64,000 nucleotides of DNA from Parelaphostrongylus tenuis (Eukaryota; Nematoda; Chromadorea; Rhabditida; Metastrongylidae). The notes beneath the pieces are model-generated. The model was given only the letters and a program-made list of their open reading frames with translations, was not told where the DNA came from and made no database searches. The stretch lies in assembly GCA_019055375.1 (NCBI GenBank), contig JAHQIW010004345.1, positions 89,237 to 153,236 on the forward strand. Direction: 5' to 3'. A program made the position numbers and the translations under genes. Shown piece by piece: positions 1-12,699 of the stretch (position 1 is the stretch's first letter; every line of letters begins with the position of its first letter).

Positions 1-1800
1 GAAAAAATTTGCGAATTTTCGATACTCTACCATTGCATGCAATGTGCAGTTTCAATTATGATGAACTATTCATTGTCTTGTGATCACTCTGGTGACTTTC
101 TGGGTACTATATGGAATGAGGTGATATCAAAACTGAATGATTTTTCTCGTATTAATTGGATTCAGAGGAATAAAATGACAACGTAATTCATCATTATTGG
201 CACAACAAATGAAGGACAAATATAATTGAAATACGGATACACATGAATAACATGACATAAAAATGTTTAGTAAGAAATTAAAAATGACTTTTTCGCAATT
301 ATTTGAGTTTCCCTTGAGAAACGCGAGCTTTTAATGATGCGTTGGCGTTGTCCACTTTATCGACAGCCTTCTTGAAATCTTTCCTATCGTATTCTACCAT
401 TTACTAACGACAAAACTCTCCTTAGGACGGTAAAAGTCCAAATTCTGTCCAAATACTACAATTTATGATGAAAAAAGGCTTCAGTGCAGGTCGATAGCGC
501 CACGTGTCAGACGGAAAATCAACGCGGTCTTTAACGTATCAAGGCAGAGCGAAAGCTAATACACATGACGTGATTGCTTTGATTTGAATCACGTACATTA
601 GCTTCAGCAGATGAAAGTTTAATCACCTCTCACAAGTTGTTTTTTGCCGCCAACATCATCGGAAGCAGGAATCGAGTGCGAGGATTATTAAAATCGGCTC
701 AGTGCTGACTGTTCTCTAGGAACAAAATGTTTCCGAATCACTGCACTTTTCAACATTATTAACGAGCAGCACGTAGATTTTTGGGAATCGATAGTCTGGG
801 AGGATTGCACCACTGACTTGATACATCAGTAGGCCACCGCGAGCCATTTTGAAGGCCGCGCATTCATTCAGTCGCCTCAAACGATGCTAGAGGAACATGG
901 CGCATCCCCCAGGGATCGACCAACTTCGACGGCTCAATTCTTATCCTTTATGTCTTTTACAAGTGTTAAAGTCATGTTGAAAAACGACATAACAACACTG
1001 AATTTCATGGAGAGTGAAAGTTGCTTGGATAATAAAGAGATCATTATGATTTTTTATTCGTGACATTTATCCTGAATCTGAATAGTCGACCGTGTTGGGA
1101 CGAATTATCCAAACACATATGTATATACACATGTAGCATACATATTTACTGACATTCTAACGTTACCAAGGTGTCAACTTGTTATTCAATGATTTCATGA
1201 ATAGATGACCAAGTTTATTTCGTCTGAGGTTGTCATGTTCTTTGCGAATGCGATTTTGGATGTCGATCCGTTGTTGGATAGACGATAACTGTGCTGGTAT
1301 CTTTAATTCCAAAAAATCTCTTCACATTTGCAATATGAAGATATTCGTCGAATTGTATGCGATACTCTTTGCTGAAAAACAGAAGTCATGTTATTTAAGA
1401 GACCAGTAGCTAACTCAAAAGGACGTTTATGTAGAAGTGATCACTAATATTGATAGTATTATTAAGATTTTCTATAGTACTCAATCCAATTACTGTCATT
1501 ATAAAATGCTAACTAATATTATCTTTATTGTCATCATTATTATTAATGATTTTTCGCCAAGTGCGAGTGGTAATCACCTTTTTGTAGCAGACATTTGTCA
1601 GTGCTATGTCTCTGTAGAGAAAAAATTACAAACAAATTGCTAATCACTGAGTCACCCACTCATTCAGTAATCAGCTGATGTTGCAAATTCAATCTGTATC
1701 CAGTAGTTATGTCATTACTACTGCTCTCTACACTTCCATGATGAAATATTTCAATCTACTGCATTACAAAACCAGCCGTAAGTCTTGAGAATCATTCTTT
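1..1800. repeat. Duplicated block b, partial copy b0
   Basis: This stretch is a diverged copy of the non-coding block found at about 13.95-15.55 kb and 53.2-55.9 kb. Collinear landmarks are CACAAGTTGTTTTTTGCCGCC near 634 (compare 14058 and 53281), a TGGATGTCGATCCG word near 1258 (compare 14789), CTCTTCACATTTGCAATATGAAG near 1319, and a CATTCA/GTTATGTCATCATTA stretch near 1660-1720. Short open frames here (for example 1437-1643) are not conserved as protein between copies, so I do not call a gene. The block begins left of the window. Confidence 0.7.
793..956 (+). mobile_element. tRNA-derived SINE, 3' part only
   Basis: The stretch matches the right half of the full SINE copies at 40061-40360 and 55070-55373: a TCTGGGAGGAT word, then GGCCACCGCGAGCC, then GGCGCATCCCCCAGGGATCGA, and a TTATCCTTT tail. 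The tRNA-like head is missing. It is inserted in block b0 and absent at the equivalent place in b1 and b2. Confidence 0.75.
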
Positions 1801-1879
1801 CTGCGATGCAAAGTATCGACCCTAGCAAGAATCAACCGTCAACAATTGGCCTGGTAAGCACATACCGAGCCTCAAAGAG

Positions 1880-2800
1880 AGTAGAGAAAGCAAATCGTTG
1901 AGTTAGTTGTCTTCGTTATGGATTTTCACCTTCATTTCGTTCGAGTCGAATCTTCTTCGGTGGAGCACCGCTCGAATGAAGAACCTCACTCGGCGAACTT
2001 CTCATATATAGGATGAAGCGTAACCTAATTAGCTATTCGTTCTGCTGATTTGCTAAACACCCGCTGATAGTAACTTGCTAACTTCGTGTGATCTATCTGC
2101 AGAAGTCGGTAGTGTTAACGGCTTTCACAGGGCGCCGTAATATATTTTTTTAAACAAACTTTCTTTTAATCTCCCAAATGGAAGATCCACAACGAGAACG
2201 AACGACAGTAGACGCTCGTTTCGAGTCATTTGTTCACCTTTAAACAAGATGAAAGGCGTCGAAACGTCATCCAAATAATACTATTTATGAACAACCTCGT
2301 GCTACAGGCATAATCAACAAAGAAGTATCTAATTCCGTCAGCATAACTACGTTCAATTCCAATATGTGCTTACTACATCAAACCGTTGACGGTTGGTTGC
2401 TAACAGATCAATTCTTGTATCGCTGAAAGATAGATAGCAGAACAGGAGCTCTAGTAGTACAATGGGGTCGATATGCACTTCCGAAAAGCGAAATGCGAGC
2501 TCGATTTCCGTTCGCGTTTCAAAGTTTTCAATATTGCTCCACATTACTGAATTCTCAAGCACAGTTCTTATTCTATTCGTAACATCTGCATTCAAAAGCT
2601 GCCATCATTTAAGAGCAGTATGCATCCGTTCCAGAGAGTTCGTTGAAAAAGTTGAGCATCCAGATGGCGGTATTTCTCTTTCGTGCTTCGCACTCTAAAG
2701 ACTCGGTAAATGGCTTTCCTTTGATTGTTGCTTAGACGCATCATATCTGTTCGATTCAGTCGCTTCTCGAAGTCTTGTCATTTGGTAAAGTACGTCATGG
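1880..2800. repeat. 3' flank of gene A, duplicated with B
   Basis: The stretch is collinear with 29170-30079, the 3' flank of gene B. Shared landmarks include TTTCGTTCGAGTC near 1937 and 29216 and the region just before both stop codons (2701-2800 and 29980-30079). No protein is conserved in frame between the two copies. Small ORFs at 2353-2595 and 2462-2698 look incidental. Confidence 0.65.
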
Positions 2801-5800
2801 CTAATCGCTGGCGGCCATCGGAACTTCGCATTCACAACCCTCCCGTAGCTGCGTGATCAGTGAACGTTCTTGGATCGCACTCATCGTATCCTTGATTACA
2901 TCTTTCTTCATAAATTTAATCTCTCGATAGATCCTTCGTAAAGAGATCGTGCTCAATTTGAAAGAAACTTTCAAGTCTTACGCAGAGCAACATGAAGCTG
3001 CAATATCGACCACATATTTCTCTTCACATTGACTGTAGCACCAGATATACTCACCTTGTCGCATAGTACACGAAGAAATCTATCGCCCATGCGAAATTCA
3101 CAAAAAGTCCGGCCAGTAAGGAGACGTATGTTCGCTCAATATTGACATGCAAGACGGCACTCATCACCCCTATCAATGTCGTGCTGAACGAACCAAGCAC
3201 CACTGTTGAACTGATTATGATCAGTGATCGACAAATCTGCTTCATACTTGTGGTGCCTGTAAAGACATGTTTTGAACTGTGGAAGTCCTCCCTCTATCTG
3301 AACGTCGGTCGGAAATTAGTCAGATTTCGTAATCATAATATATCATAACTCGTGATAACTGATATAAAAGGAGCGGACGGTGACTGAGTGATTAGTGATA
3401 CTGAGCGCGAGGTTGGGCCCCCCTACAGTCTCAGGTAATCGATGTTCGAACTCCCAGCCTGGCTATCCTCGAGATTCATAGAGACGTACGCGATCAATAC
3501 TCTACGAAGTTCGTGATGAAGGTGGAATCGCCAAAACCTAAAAGTTCTATTAACCTCGATACTAACTGAACGACTGAGTATGTTACCTAGACAAGCAAAT
3601 CCGAGGTTAGTATAATTAGGACTTATTGATTACAATGCTCATACAGCGAGGACCATGACCGAGTGGTCGTCGTTGCGACGTAGCACCGAGCCAAACCCCA
3701 CCCTCGAACACCCTCCGGCAGCCAACAACGAACGCCCCTATGGAGCGTCACTGCTAGGTTATGTTCGAGGTTGCAAGGAGACGTGCTCCAATTCCCTGAT
3801 ACAACTCAAATAAAGTGATATAAAGTGAATACTAATAACTAATACGGCACAGTAACAATGCAGTGGCTGACGTTTCAACTGCTTCGTCTTCTTCAGAGCC
3901 TGGAAGGGTCATACTGGTCTCCAATCTACGCAGTCAAACACTTTGCAACCAAAATGAATAAAACTTCATACACAACATTTAAATCGCTTGGTGAGGAGCT
4001 TTTTTGCATACACACCGTTTTGTCGTCTATGACTACGATTATGTACTAAATTCTATCTTCTTTGGTTATGATAGTTCGACTAAGCATATTGCTTATCAAT
4101 CTGACTCTTCCAGGCTCTGAAAAAGGCGAATGCCATATTAGTATTTTAATCAATAGTAGTATCACCATCAATCTCGGATGTGCTTGTCTAAAAAACTACT
4201 GAGGATGAAAATCTGAAGCAAGCGAGAGACGAATCGACTTTTAGAAGTACTGGGACCTTAACACTAAAAAACATACATGTGACAAGAGTGAAAGTGAAAA
4301 TGTGAGAACTCACTCATTCTGAGTCTTTTTAAAAAGCAGATAAATAAAGTATAACAAGAAATAATCAAGATGCTATGGGTCATTAGGGAACTCTCGATAA
4401 TATGAACGAGAGAGCCGCTCATCGTAGCTGTGACGATGCAAATAACTTTCCTGAAATTCAATTTCCATTCTTAGTCAAGGCAGATGCACGTTTTGTATCC
4501 TCTTTATTTCTCTTTGAACTACTCTTATATTCCCACTATTTGTATTTACAAACGTAGCTTCTTAGTTTTAAGTCTGGGAAATGAGAAAAAAATGAGTGTT
4601 ATATTTTAGGATATCAGCGCAAGAAGAAAGCTCGTCAGCAAATGTTCTTTACGAAGCATATTAGCTTTCCTACTCCTGATCCTTATCGTATTGATCTGTG
4701 CCGTTCCCGGTAAACAATCAGAAATCTCTATCTGTTCAAACCTTTAGGCTTAAAACGACATCTTTCTCCTGTATCACTGCCGTAACGCTCAATGTAGAGT
4801 GACCCGACTAAACGTCAATAAAGCTCCATTTTTTTCCAATCGTGTACAAGAGTAACCCAGTGACTTCTCCTTGTTGTAACGACAGTCGTTATGTTTCGCA
4901 TGCTTTCTTTACGCTTTTGATGGAAAATTTTGACAGTCGGATCTGTGATCATCCTCTTATGAGTTTGACATTCCGAGTAATCTTGTCGATAACAGCAATC
5001 GTCCAGCAGTTAACGTTAAAACGCGTTTCATGTCAGCTCTACTTGATATTTAGCAATTTGGCGTGACGAAATGGTTTGTCCGATTTTGATCCTCGATATA
5101 CGTGGGAGCTTTGGGGGATTAAGATCCCTTCTCTGAGTTGCAAGATCTGGGGTACGCGTTGATCTTTCAACAGCGCGTTGGATAACTTTGAGTGATCTTT
5201 CGTTGTGCTTGCGTAGCGACCACACTTCTGACGCATTCGAGATCGTTCAGTCGAAAAGGTAAATTTCTTTACCTACACTACATCCTCGATGCTCTTAAAT
5301 CCTCAAATCATTCGCTTTTCCCGGTTCATTTTCGAAGTTGAGTGTTTATCATATCGACTTACCGACCGAAGTGGGTGTAACTAAGACATTGTGCTATATT
5401 CACTCTGTTGAGCGTCAATGGCGCATACTAAACCAAACCGTTCCTCATGTACTCGCTTACATGAGATTTAGTCGCAGAGCAGTCTTTCCGCGGGCGTTGC
5501 CGAAAATGGTCAGTATTCGCTCAGCCTGGCTAGTGTTTGGTTTTCATAAAAGTGATGTTAACGAGAAATCAAACCTGGAGGGTGGCAGTAAATTTTTGAT
5601 CAGACATACTATCAGTTGGCCTTATCTAACCTTTCACTTTTATGGGGAAACTGATATAAAAGGTGGCTGCCCTTGGTTTGGTGTTCTCTCAGTCCTGGTG
5701 AGAATAACTCGAATGAAAAGCTTGACGACACAGCAAGCAGACTGAGCGATAGTTGCCGAAGTCGTGTAAGTCTCCATTTTTTGTAAGTCTTCGTGTTCTT

Positions 5801-8671
5801 TTGATTGGCGGCAACGTTGCATTGTGACAGCTAGCTTGTGAAGAGTCAAACTACTATATTGGCACAGACTGGTGTGAGGTTTTCCAGGTGTTTATTTCTT
5901 ATCCTTTCCGAATTGAAGGCTGTTTAATTCGTCAACAACAAAAATCATGTCGCATTTCGGAGGAGCGAGCCATCAGGATAACAGATCTATTCTCTCTTAT
6001 AACGCAGGAAGAAAGGAGGTTGTGGCTATGAAGAGATTCGAATGGTACCCGCGGATTTTTCTTCATAACTTTTTTGAAAGCTGCGACTTTGTAGTCTAGG
6101 CATTACTATGTGAAAATTCTTCGCATCCGTTGCAGATGCTGTCATACCTCTCTCCTCTGAATTCTTTTTCTACCGCCTGCCTGTAGCGCTTCGCAAGTTT
6201 ATACGTGAGATGACGATTGCCTGTAGTTGACCAGTCCCGTATTGGCGCAGCAGCCTAAATGTTTCTGGAGACAAAAGTTTGTTAGTGATTTGCACACTCT
6301 CAGCTTTCTTAACGCAGAAGTGAAGATGTTGAATAAGCTGGTCGTATTCTTAGTCGATCTTGTCAATAATAGCACCTCTTCGTGAACCAGGTGGTTCATG
6401 GAATGAATCTCATATTATGATCGTTTTGGCATTACGCTTTTTAAACTTGACAGCGTTCCTTCATTTCCGAATAAAGTGGAGCGTTGCGCGAATGATGCGA
6501 TGGGCCGACCGCGTATAAAGTTTTGGAACAACAGCGACATCGGTTAGGCAAAACCATCAATTTATATGAAGTAGTCTTTTTCATTATGACACTCTTTATC
6601 GGGAAACTCCCATGTCCACTATTCTGAGTTGTGGACTTCTGAATTGTCATAGTTGCTCACGAAAGTACATCAATGATTTCGCACATCCTGTGGGAGGTGA
6701 TCCATAGCAATTGAGTCACTTTCAATACATGGATTTCCTTCAATCTTCCAAGTTGCCACCTTTGAAGTTTTATTTTTCACTTTAGGCTTCAAGTTGTCAC
6801 CTGTAGCTTACATTTCCGTGGAAGCTATGGAAGGCTAGAGGTACCTTGGCGGGCTGCTTAGATTTTATGAAAGACTAGTCCCCGAAAAGGCTATCCCGAG
6901 CAGTGTCTGATGAGGTTCCCAACAATCTGAGTTTGGCCGTTTAGGGTAATTGGTGAGCAGTACACAAACATACATGCTCATTAATAGCTCTGAAAATGCG
7001 GCGGTATAGAGCAATCCAATATAGCACGGAGAAGGAATGAATTGCCAAAGTTCACCTGCGCATTATATCAACTAGCTTGCTTGCCTCTCGTACCGATCAA
7101 GTACTCAAACCGCTACGTGGCTTCACGAGAAGCCAACGCTGTGTTGTCTACATGAAGAACACTCTTTGGAGAACAAGCCTTAGTATAGAAAATCTAAGTT
7201 TTTTTCCACTGTTTAGTCACTTATCTGAACGTATTTGATACTAATGGAAAACTTGAGAACGAGTCAACAAGTGAAAATACCAAATATATCTCTCAAAGAG
7301 AAAAAAAACGCACTCTGTCTCTGATCTCTTAACAAATGTCCAGGTGACCATAGTTAGAGCGTACAAGAACGCTAGCAGAATGCCTATCGTCATATAAAGC
7401 TTCCTGTATACCTTGTCTATGGTGTGACTGGAACTGCTTTGTTTAACTTACTATCAAATAATGAACGCTTAGCGTTTAAATCAATTTTCGAGCCCAGTAA
7501 CTAAAAAAAGCTCACTAAAATTTTTGTAACGATAGCAGTCTATCCAGTGCCACACTGAGAAGCATAAATGTCGAGAATATACCTCCGAGCAGTGGAAGTG
7601 ATTGCAAGTAAACACAGATATCTTGACGTATGTGATGGTCTTTACTGCTAAACATTCACTAAGCAATCCATTCTATTTAAGATTCGTCTTGAGTTGAGCG
7701 TAGTACTGTACGTCATACCAGTTTGTTAGCAAATAGCGGGTTTGCGTTTGAAGTTAATTGCAAAGTGTGCTACAAAAGAAATCGTATTGTTGGCAGTTGA
7801 CTGCTACAATTTCTAGCCCATCGCCATTGATTAGTAAGGAGCATGGAACTTACATGTTATAGGTAATGATCATAATGTACTGTGAAATACCGAACAGTAT
7901 ATTGCCAACCGATATTAATGCAATATATATGTTGCAGATACTCCTGAGAGATCTGAATAACTCCGAATTTTCATAATTCCAAAATAATTAATTCAAAATT
8001 TAATGAGATATTTGGAGAATGTGGAACACGAAGAACACGATAGTAAAGCAAGGTTAAATTGAATTGAAAACCAGATCGACAGGGAAAAATATGTGAAAAC
8101 ATTTTGAATAGCTGGATTGTCCCATGACTTCCTTTGCACTAGGGATTTATCCTGCTTTTGGATTGTATATCGCGTTATTATCAACCGTGATTTGTTGAAG
8201 AATGTCCTATTAGCTTGGGCAGGCACTTGGATACGGCCGTAGCACCATCGCTTGCCATCTCATGAAAATTGGCTACCGCAGGACTTTTCCGTGCCTTATA
8301 GCAGAATCTGTAGAAGAAAAAACCTGAAGACTATAATCAGTTCAAAAGTGACTTCACCGATCCCTCTATTCGCTAGCCTCATTTTTTCTGATAAAAAGCC
8401 GTCCAATTTTCCCTAGAATGACTGCAGATGTTCAGTCATGGTGGTGTTTATATTGCATATTAATTGATTTTTCGGGTGAATACCAGTTGAATCAACAACT
8501 ACGTCGAAACTCAAATCAAACTATGGGACAATTCGGTGAATTGTATCTTTTAAAAAGTGCTTACTTTGCTCGTATAGTGACATAGACGATGAACGTACTT
8601 CCAGCAATGTTAATAGTTGGAATTACAATGTAGAATACTTGGTACCCAATTGGAATTACTGGGTTATTCAT
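2801..8671 (-). CDS. Gene A: nematode 7TM chemoreceptor, SRSX-like
   Basis: Hand-assembled from seven exons: 8671-8565, 7952-7854, 7644-7516, 7427-7314, 4450-4314, 3256-3055 and 2951-2801. The lengths sum to 939 nt (312 aa plus TAG). Every junction keeps frame, with AG acceptors and GTAAGC, GTAAGT, GTGAGC, GTGCG or GTGAGT donors. Predicted membrane segments are near residues 10-33, 37-66, 80-102, 122-143, 163-190, 205-231 and 239-260. Asp-Arg at 103-104 closes TM3, in the DRY position. Cys79 and Cys154 can form the usual extracellular disulfide. TM7 ends with FFVYYAT, typical of nematode chemoreceptors. Such proteins are G-protein-coupled odorant or peptide receptors in sensory neurons; the ligand is unknown. 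SRSX is my best family guess from general pattern. Intron 4 (2.9 kb) holds RTE debris and intron 5 holds an inverted PLE-tail element. The start follows a likely trans-splice acceptor. Confidence 0.8.
3866..4140. mobile_element. Inverted pair of PLE 3' tails
   Basis: At 3866-3901 the minus strand reads AGGCTCTGAAGAAG, a short stem, then GAAACGTCAGCC, the tail found at the 3' end of the PLE at 30.7 kb. At 4108-4140 a second, plus-strand copy (CCAGGCTCTGAAAAAGGCG) faces it. The halves are imperfect inverted repeats around about 210 bp. The same structure lies at 33311-33585 in gene B, so it predates the A/B duplication. It sits in intron 5 and has no coding capacity. Confidence 0.6.
4793..6450 (-). 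mobile_element. RTE-type LINE debris in gene A intron 4
   Basis: Between 5236 and 5028 the minus strand carries a decayed RTE reverse-transcriptase C-terminal region. It contains LRKHNERSLKVIQRAVERS-like residues and a TQREGI word split over two frames; RTE proteins of nematodes have a similar 'VIERAIER...TQVREGIR' segment after the RT domain. Paralogous debris occurs in intron 4 of gene C (about 19.6-21.9 kb) and D (59.6 kb onward). Gene B joins the two flanks directly (about 34240), so it appears to have lost this block. No frame is intact. Confidence 0.5.
6451..7313. other. Remainder of gene A intron 4
   Basis: Non-coding sequence collinear with 34245-35144 in gene B and, more loosely, with 22.1-24.8 kb in gene C. 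The CTGATGAG word at 6908 is not followed by a GAAA box and is not a ribozyme. I see no gene here. Confidence 0.6.
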
Positions 8672-8690
8672 AGCCGTAGCTGCAAATTAG
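8672..8690 (-). promoter_or_regulatory. Probable trans-splice acceptor, gene A
   Basis: On the minus strand AATTTGCAG ends at 8680, leaving an eight-nucleotide leader before the ATG at 8671-8669. That spacing is typical of nematode spliced-leader acceptors. Gene B has the same arrangement. A conventional 5' non-coding exon upstream cannot be excluded. Confidence 0.55.
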
Positions 8691-8833
8691 TCATCATAAG
8701 TATTTCAATGACGAGAGATGCAATGACGATAAATAACAACGAGCTGCACAAATAAGTTATTCCTTCGAGGCCATCAGCGACCAATTGATAAATTCGGTCT
8801 GAGATTCGCTCAGGAATACGCTCGACTACATCA

Positions 8834-9030
8834 AACATATGGATTTGAGGTGATCGAACGCATATTTGGTTTATAGTCGTGATGGTCTAGCAATGTATTG
8901 AGTTAGTACTGTTTCCCTTCCAGGCAAGTCTTGGCACTATCTTGTCAATCCGGAGCGATGAGAGGCTTGATGAGCCGACGTTATCGATCCAGCAGTCGAT
9001 CCAGTGTGATTGACGGACACTTGTAATCAC
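8834..9030 (-). mobile_element. Old SINE fragment
   Basis: TTTGAGGTGATCGAACGCATAT near 8834 and a CCAGGCAAGTCT...GTCAATCCGGAGCGATGAG run match the reverse complement of the SINE at 40061-40360, with heavy substitution. The same fragment lies at 36633-36800 upstream of gene B, so the insertion predates the A/B duplication. Confidence 0.55.
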
Positions 9031-9059
9031 TAGCTACTCCACGCGTCGATTTGAAGTCA

Positions 9060-10330
9060 GTATACTGTAGAATCGTTGGCATAAAACAACACCTGCAAGA
9101 GTTGTAGTCTTTGTGTGAAAATCGGGTTCCTACTCGCGTTTGAGTGAGAACCAATTCAAAATCCTACGATATTCTTCTTGATTGTTTTGAATACAAAGTA
9201 GTCCCATTAATTCTCGTAGATTTGCTGTAGCATAGGCTTATTCTTTAGCAAGGTCGTAGCCAGAAATATGGAATTTTTTCTGTGCTTAGACACTAGTACC
9301 AGTAGTTCGCAATTCGACGGAAGTAATACGTCGCATCCACGATGAAGTGGTGTAATTTCCATGCAGGCTGGTAATATTTACCATATCAATTGATCAAATA
9401 AAGCAAAATTATCTAAATTTTAAAACTCTTGGTATCAAATTCAACTCTATTTGATTGAGCAAGTTGTGTAATGGGCAGATTTATGGCGAATTGCTCTAGA
9501 TTGATGGAAGAATAATTACGGTTCCAAACCTTGCTGAAATTCTATAATTTGCTCCAAAAGGCGAGAATAGTTCAATAGTCAACGCTGATTTTTTCTGCAA
9601 AATCTCGTGTATTTTATGAAAGAATCAGCTTTGGTGGTTGCTTTTCCGTGACTTTCTCTCAAAACTGCTTCTTGTGTGGCACCTCTTCTATGATTTAAAA
9701 TGAACAGCGTAAGATGTCATTAGAAAAAAACATAAAGCGAGAGATGCGGATTGCAATGATGTATACATGACCACATTTATCTATGAATATATTTTGACAT
9801 ATTCAACGTCTTATTTCAACTATACATAACCTCAATTACTTTCTCACTAACCTAGTAAAATCGTTCAAATTTTGTCTTTATCGAGCAAGAATTCGCTTGA
9901 AGTATCTTTACAATCTCATCGAGATTCACTGACGATAACCTTCTATCTACTATCAGGATGACATATAATTGTGATTTCGTAATTGGCTCCGGCACTTGAA
10001 GTCTAAATAAAACCCTGAGAAATCCATAAAAAATTCTCGTGGACAGCTCTCACGAAAACAATAAAATAATCCAATCCAATTTGTTCGTGCGACTCAAAAA
10101 AACCCATTTATACGGCATCGCATCGTTGGATGACTGGATGGTTGGAGTGTACTCTGTTCATATAAGGGTCCCTATTGTTGCAAGAAAATCAAGTACGTTA
10201 TCGGACTGGTGGAGTAAGATTAAATTTCCTTAACTATGTAGGATACTTCTTACCCAAACATTGGACCGCAGAGTAGAGTTAGTTTCCTCACCAGCACAAA
10301 CGTGGCCATGATTACTGACCTACGGTTCTC
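9060..10330. other. Gene A upstream region, no gene seen
   Basis: AT-rich sequence collinear with 36860-38190 (5' of gene B) and partly with 27240-28300 (5' of gene C). It may hold promoter elements, but I could not identify any. Its right end repeats the 'GCAGAGTAGAGTTGGTTTCCTCGCC' type sequence also seen at 10481, 28319, 38143 and 49740. Confidence 0.5.
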
Positions 10331-10439
10331 AGAGCACACTAATTAATTTAAGAGTCGTCCATCGAGACAAATAAATGATAAGACGACGTCATCAGACTAC
10401 TCAAGTAGGAAAGATAAAGCAAACTAAATGTTTTCGATT

Positions 10440-10764
10440 ATATAGGAAAGCTTTTCTCACGAACATGCGACTGCAGAGCAGAGTTGGTTTTCTCGCCAGC
10501 ACAACGTGACCGTGATTACTGATCTGTCTCAACAATTAACCTCTTCGCTTTCGCGTTGGCGTTTCGCGAGGTATGCGCAGCGGTCGCCGAATAGGTGAGA
10601 CGCGTTCCAATTGCCATGTTTTGTGGCAGTTCTCTAATAAAATTAAAATTTTGATTGTCATAAAAATGTTTTGTCGTCAGTAGATGGTAGAATATGATAA
10701 AGGAGAACTCAATTAGGCTATTAGTGGCACCAACAGTGGTAATGCCCTCTTCAAAGCATCGCAT
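10440..10764 (-). other. Conserved coding-like segment of unknown origin
   Basis: On the minus strand an ORF (10764-10516) and the adjoining frame down to 10440 resemble the b2 stretch 50041-49668 as protein: residues like VGATNSLIEFSFIIFYHLL, then GTRLTYSATAAHTSRNANAKAKR, then VLARKPTLLC and FVRKAFLYNR. A related piece (VRRPTLLCNR) lies at 28447-28247. The reading is broken in both copies. I do not recognise the protein; it may be a decayed exon or transposon piece. Confidence 0.35.
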
Positions 10765-11156
10765 TTCTCAGTGGTAAAGAAAACGCTTACAAAGAGATCA
10801 CATGTTGAACTGTAGTTGAACATTTCTATCCTATCTTATTTATATTTGTTCAGTATAAATTTATAATTCAACTACATCTATCTTTTGTTTATAATGTCGG
10901 CCAAAACTCATCGTTATGGCAATTGAATAAATCGTGAAATAATCAATTACATTATTACATTGTGCTTCTAAAATTAAGTATCACAATGCAAATCCTATAG
11001 ATGTATTTCTCATTTCATACCACACCAAAAAGTGGTCGCACAGATTGAAAAAATAAGACAATGATTAGTTCGACATGAATGATGTTGAACACTGCATGTG
11101 ATGCTACTTCATCGACAAATCTCAATGATTCCTTCATCATTTATTTGATTTAGGAC

Positions 11157-11504
11157 TTGACACAGACCTTATTCTATTGTTTTATGGATACTATCTTTTT
11201 ATTGTTCACTTATTCTGTACTATTACCACATTTTATCGTGATGATTTTGACACTTAACACGCCCATCGATTTTACGCCCCCTACGTATTTCTTTTTAGTA
11301 GAACACTCTCAAGACGATTTCCCGCATCTCGTCCACTTCCCGCCTCTCCAAATAACTCCAATATGGCCAAATCCGGATGGCTTTAGAGGACTAACAGTGC
11401 ATCAGAGACCTCCTGGTTCACTCAAGTGTTCCCAGAAGCTATCAACCCCTCTTATACCAAGAAATTCCATGCTCGAAGGGTCAAGTATTTGCAGATTCTT
11501 GTAA
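11157..11504 (+). other. Unrecognised ORF in block b1
   Basis: A 115-codon frame with a hydrophobic start and a Pro-rich second half. The b2 counterpart (50440-50760) contains deletions and stops, so conservation is at DNA level only. I doubt that it is a gene. Confidence 0.15.
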
Positions 11505-11989
11505 AGCTGATGTTTGTTTGAACTGTGAGAAGTATATTTAATTAGATATTTTGAATAAAAGATTCAGACATTAGCAAAATGTAAAATAAAATGCGCACTT
11601 TCTGCAAAGGTATTTATTAAAATGGTAACCATTCGATCACTCAGCATTCATTGCCTTCGAGAGTCCACCTTCGGAAGTAGTCGTTAAAGAAGATGTGGTC
11701 ATCTACAATCCCACCCTCTCCTTCAATGGCAACATTTTGCGTTCAAAATGACATAATTCTCAGGTGCAAAAAATTAGTGAATTCCACGAACTGCACATGC
11801 CCAATGTTTGGAAATTGATTGTAGAATAGAGAATTAATTATCTGCGATGATCAAAAAATTGATGAGTGTGAGATGGCGCTCTTACTGTAACAATATAGGA
11901 GAACGAGAATGCACAAAAAGAGTATGAAGTATGTTTATTTCTTTGGGATATAGCTTTCATGTTAAAAATAGAATTTCTATGTGGGCACC

Positions 11990-12110
11990 CTGATCTTTTC
12001 AGGTTCCGAAAAAGGCGAAACAGCCAAAACATCAGGTTTTCGATTAAACCGTATGTATTATAACAACCTCGCATTTGACATGCAGGGGAAAATCTGCAAT
12101 ACAATATTTG
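11990..12110 (+). mobile_element. Decayed PLE 3' tail
   Basis: TCAGGTTCCGAAAAAGGCGAAAC, then ATCAGG, ATTAAAC and GTATTATAACAACCTCG follow the same order as the minus-strand 3' end of the PLE at 30.75-30.68 kb (GGCTCTGAAGAAGGCG, GAAACGTCAG, AATAAAG, TTGTAACACCTCG). The b2 counterpart is at 51205-51310. The ORF running through it (11981-12463) is incidental. Confidence 0.45.
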
Positions 12111-12699
12111 TTTCTAGGAAACTTCAACTGCTAGAATATCAGATGCGAAAAGGGCACCTCCGACAAAACTGCATCTACGCATACAAACTCTGTCGCATTG
12201 GGGTGCACGTAGCTCAAGGCATCAAATGCCACAATCACTCTGACTCTAAACAGTTCGTAACTGATTCTATGATCCTGCCATTTTATCGACTGCTTCCTAG
12301 ATCCTTGTTCAAAACTTCAATATGTTCTAAAAGACCTTTGTCAAGCTTATTTCAGGTTTGGCTTGTGTCAGTGGTTTGCCTACGTTTTGGCAGTTTTGCC
12401 TGCCTCGTCACGCCAACGGAATATTTTGTAATTTCAAAACGAGCCTTTCAAAACAGTCTATAAAATGACAAGATTCACATGTTCAATATAAAATCGCAAG
12501 CCATTGACTGTAAAGCGATCAGACGACATTTCATGTGTCTGGTCTTGATAATCTGCGTCTCCCCGTGTGACTTTGACGAGGCAAGCGAAGCTGGCGAAAC
12601 ACAGGTAAACCACTCACACATACCAAATCTCGAAAAGGCTCAACAACAGTCTACAGGATCTTATGATGTCTATGCAGAACTAAAAGTGAATAGTTTCAC

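Noticed and set aside
5338..5745. 135-codon ORF in gene A intron 4
   Set aside because: Lies in LINE debris, has no known motif, and the counterpart around 20-21 kb is not open in the same frame.
6901..6930. CTGATGAG word in gene A intron 4 (and 34698 in gene B)
   Set aside because: No GAAA box or pairing stem II follows, and the neighbourhood is ordinary intron; not a hammerhead.
11981..12463. 160-codon plus-strand ORF
   Set aside because: It runs through a decayed PLE tail and is not conserved in frame in the b2 copy.
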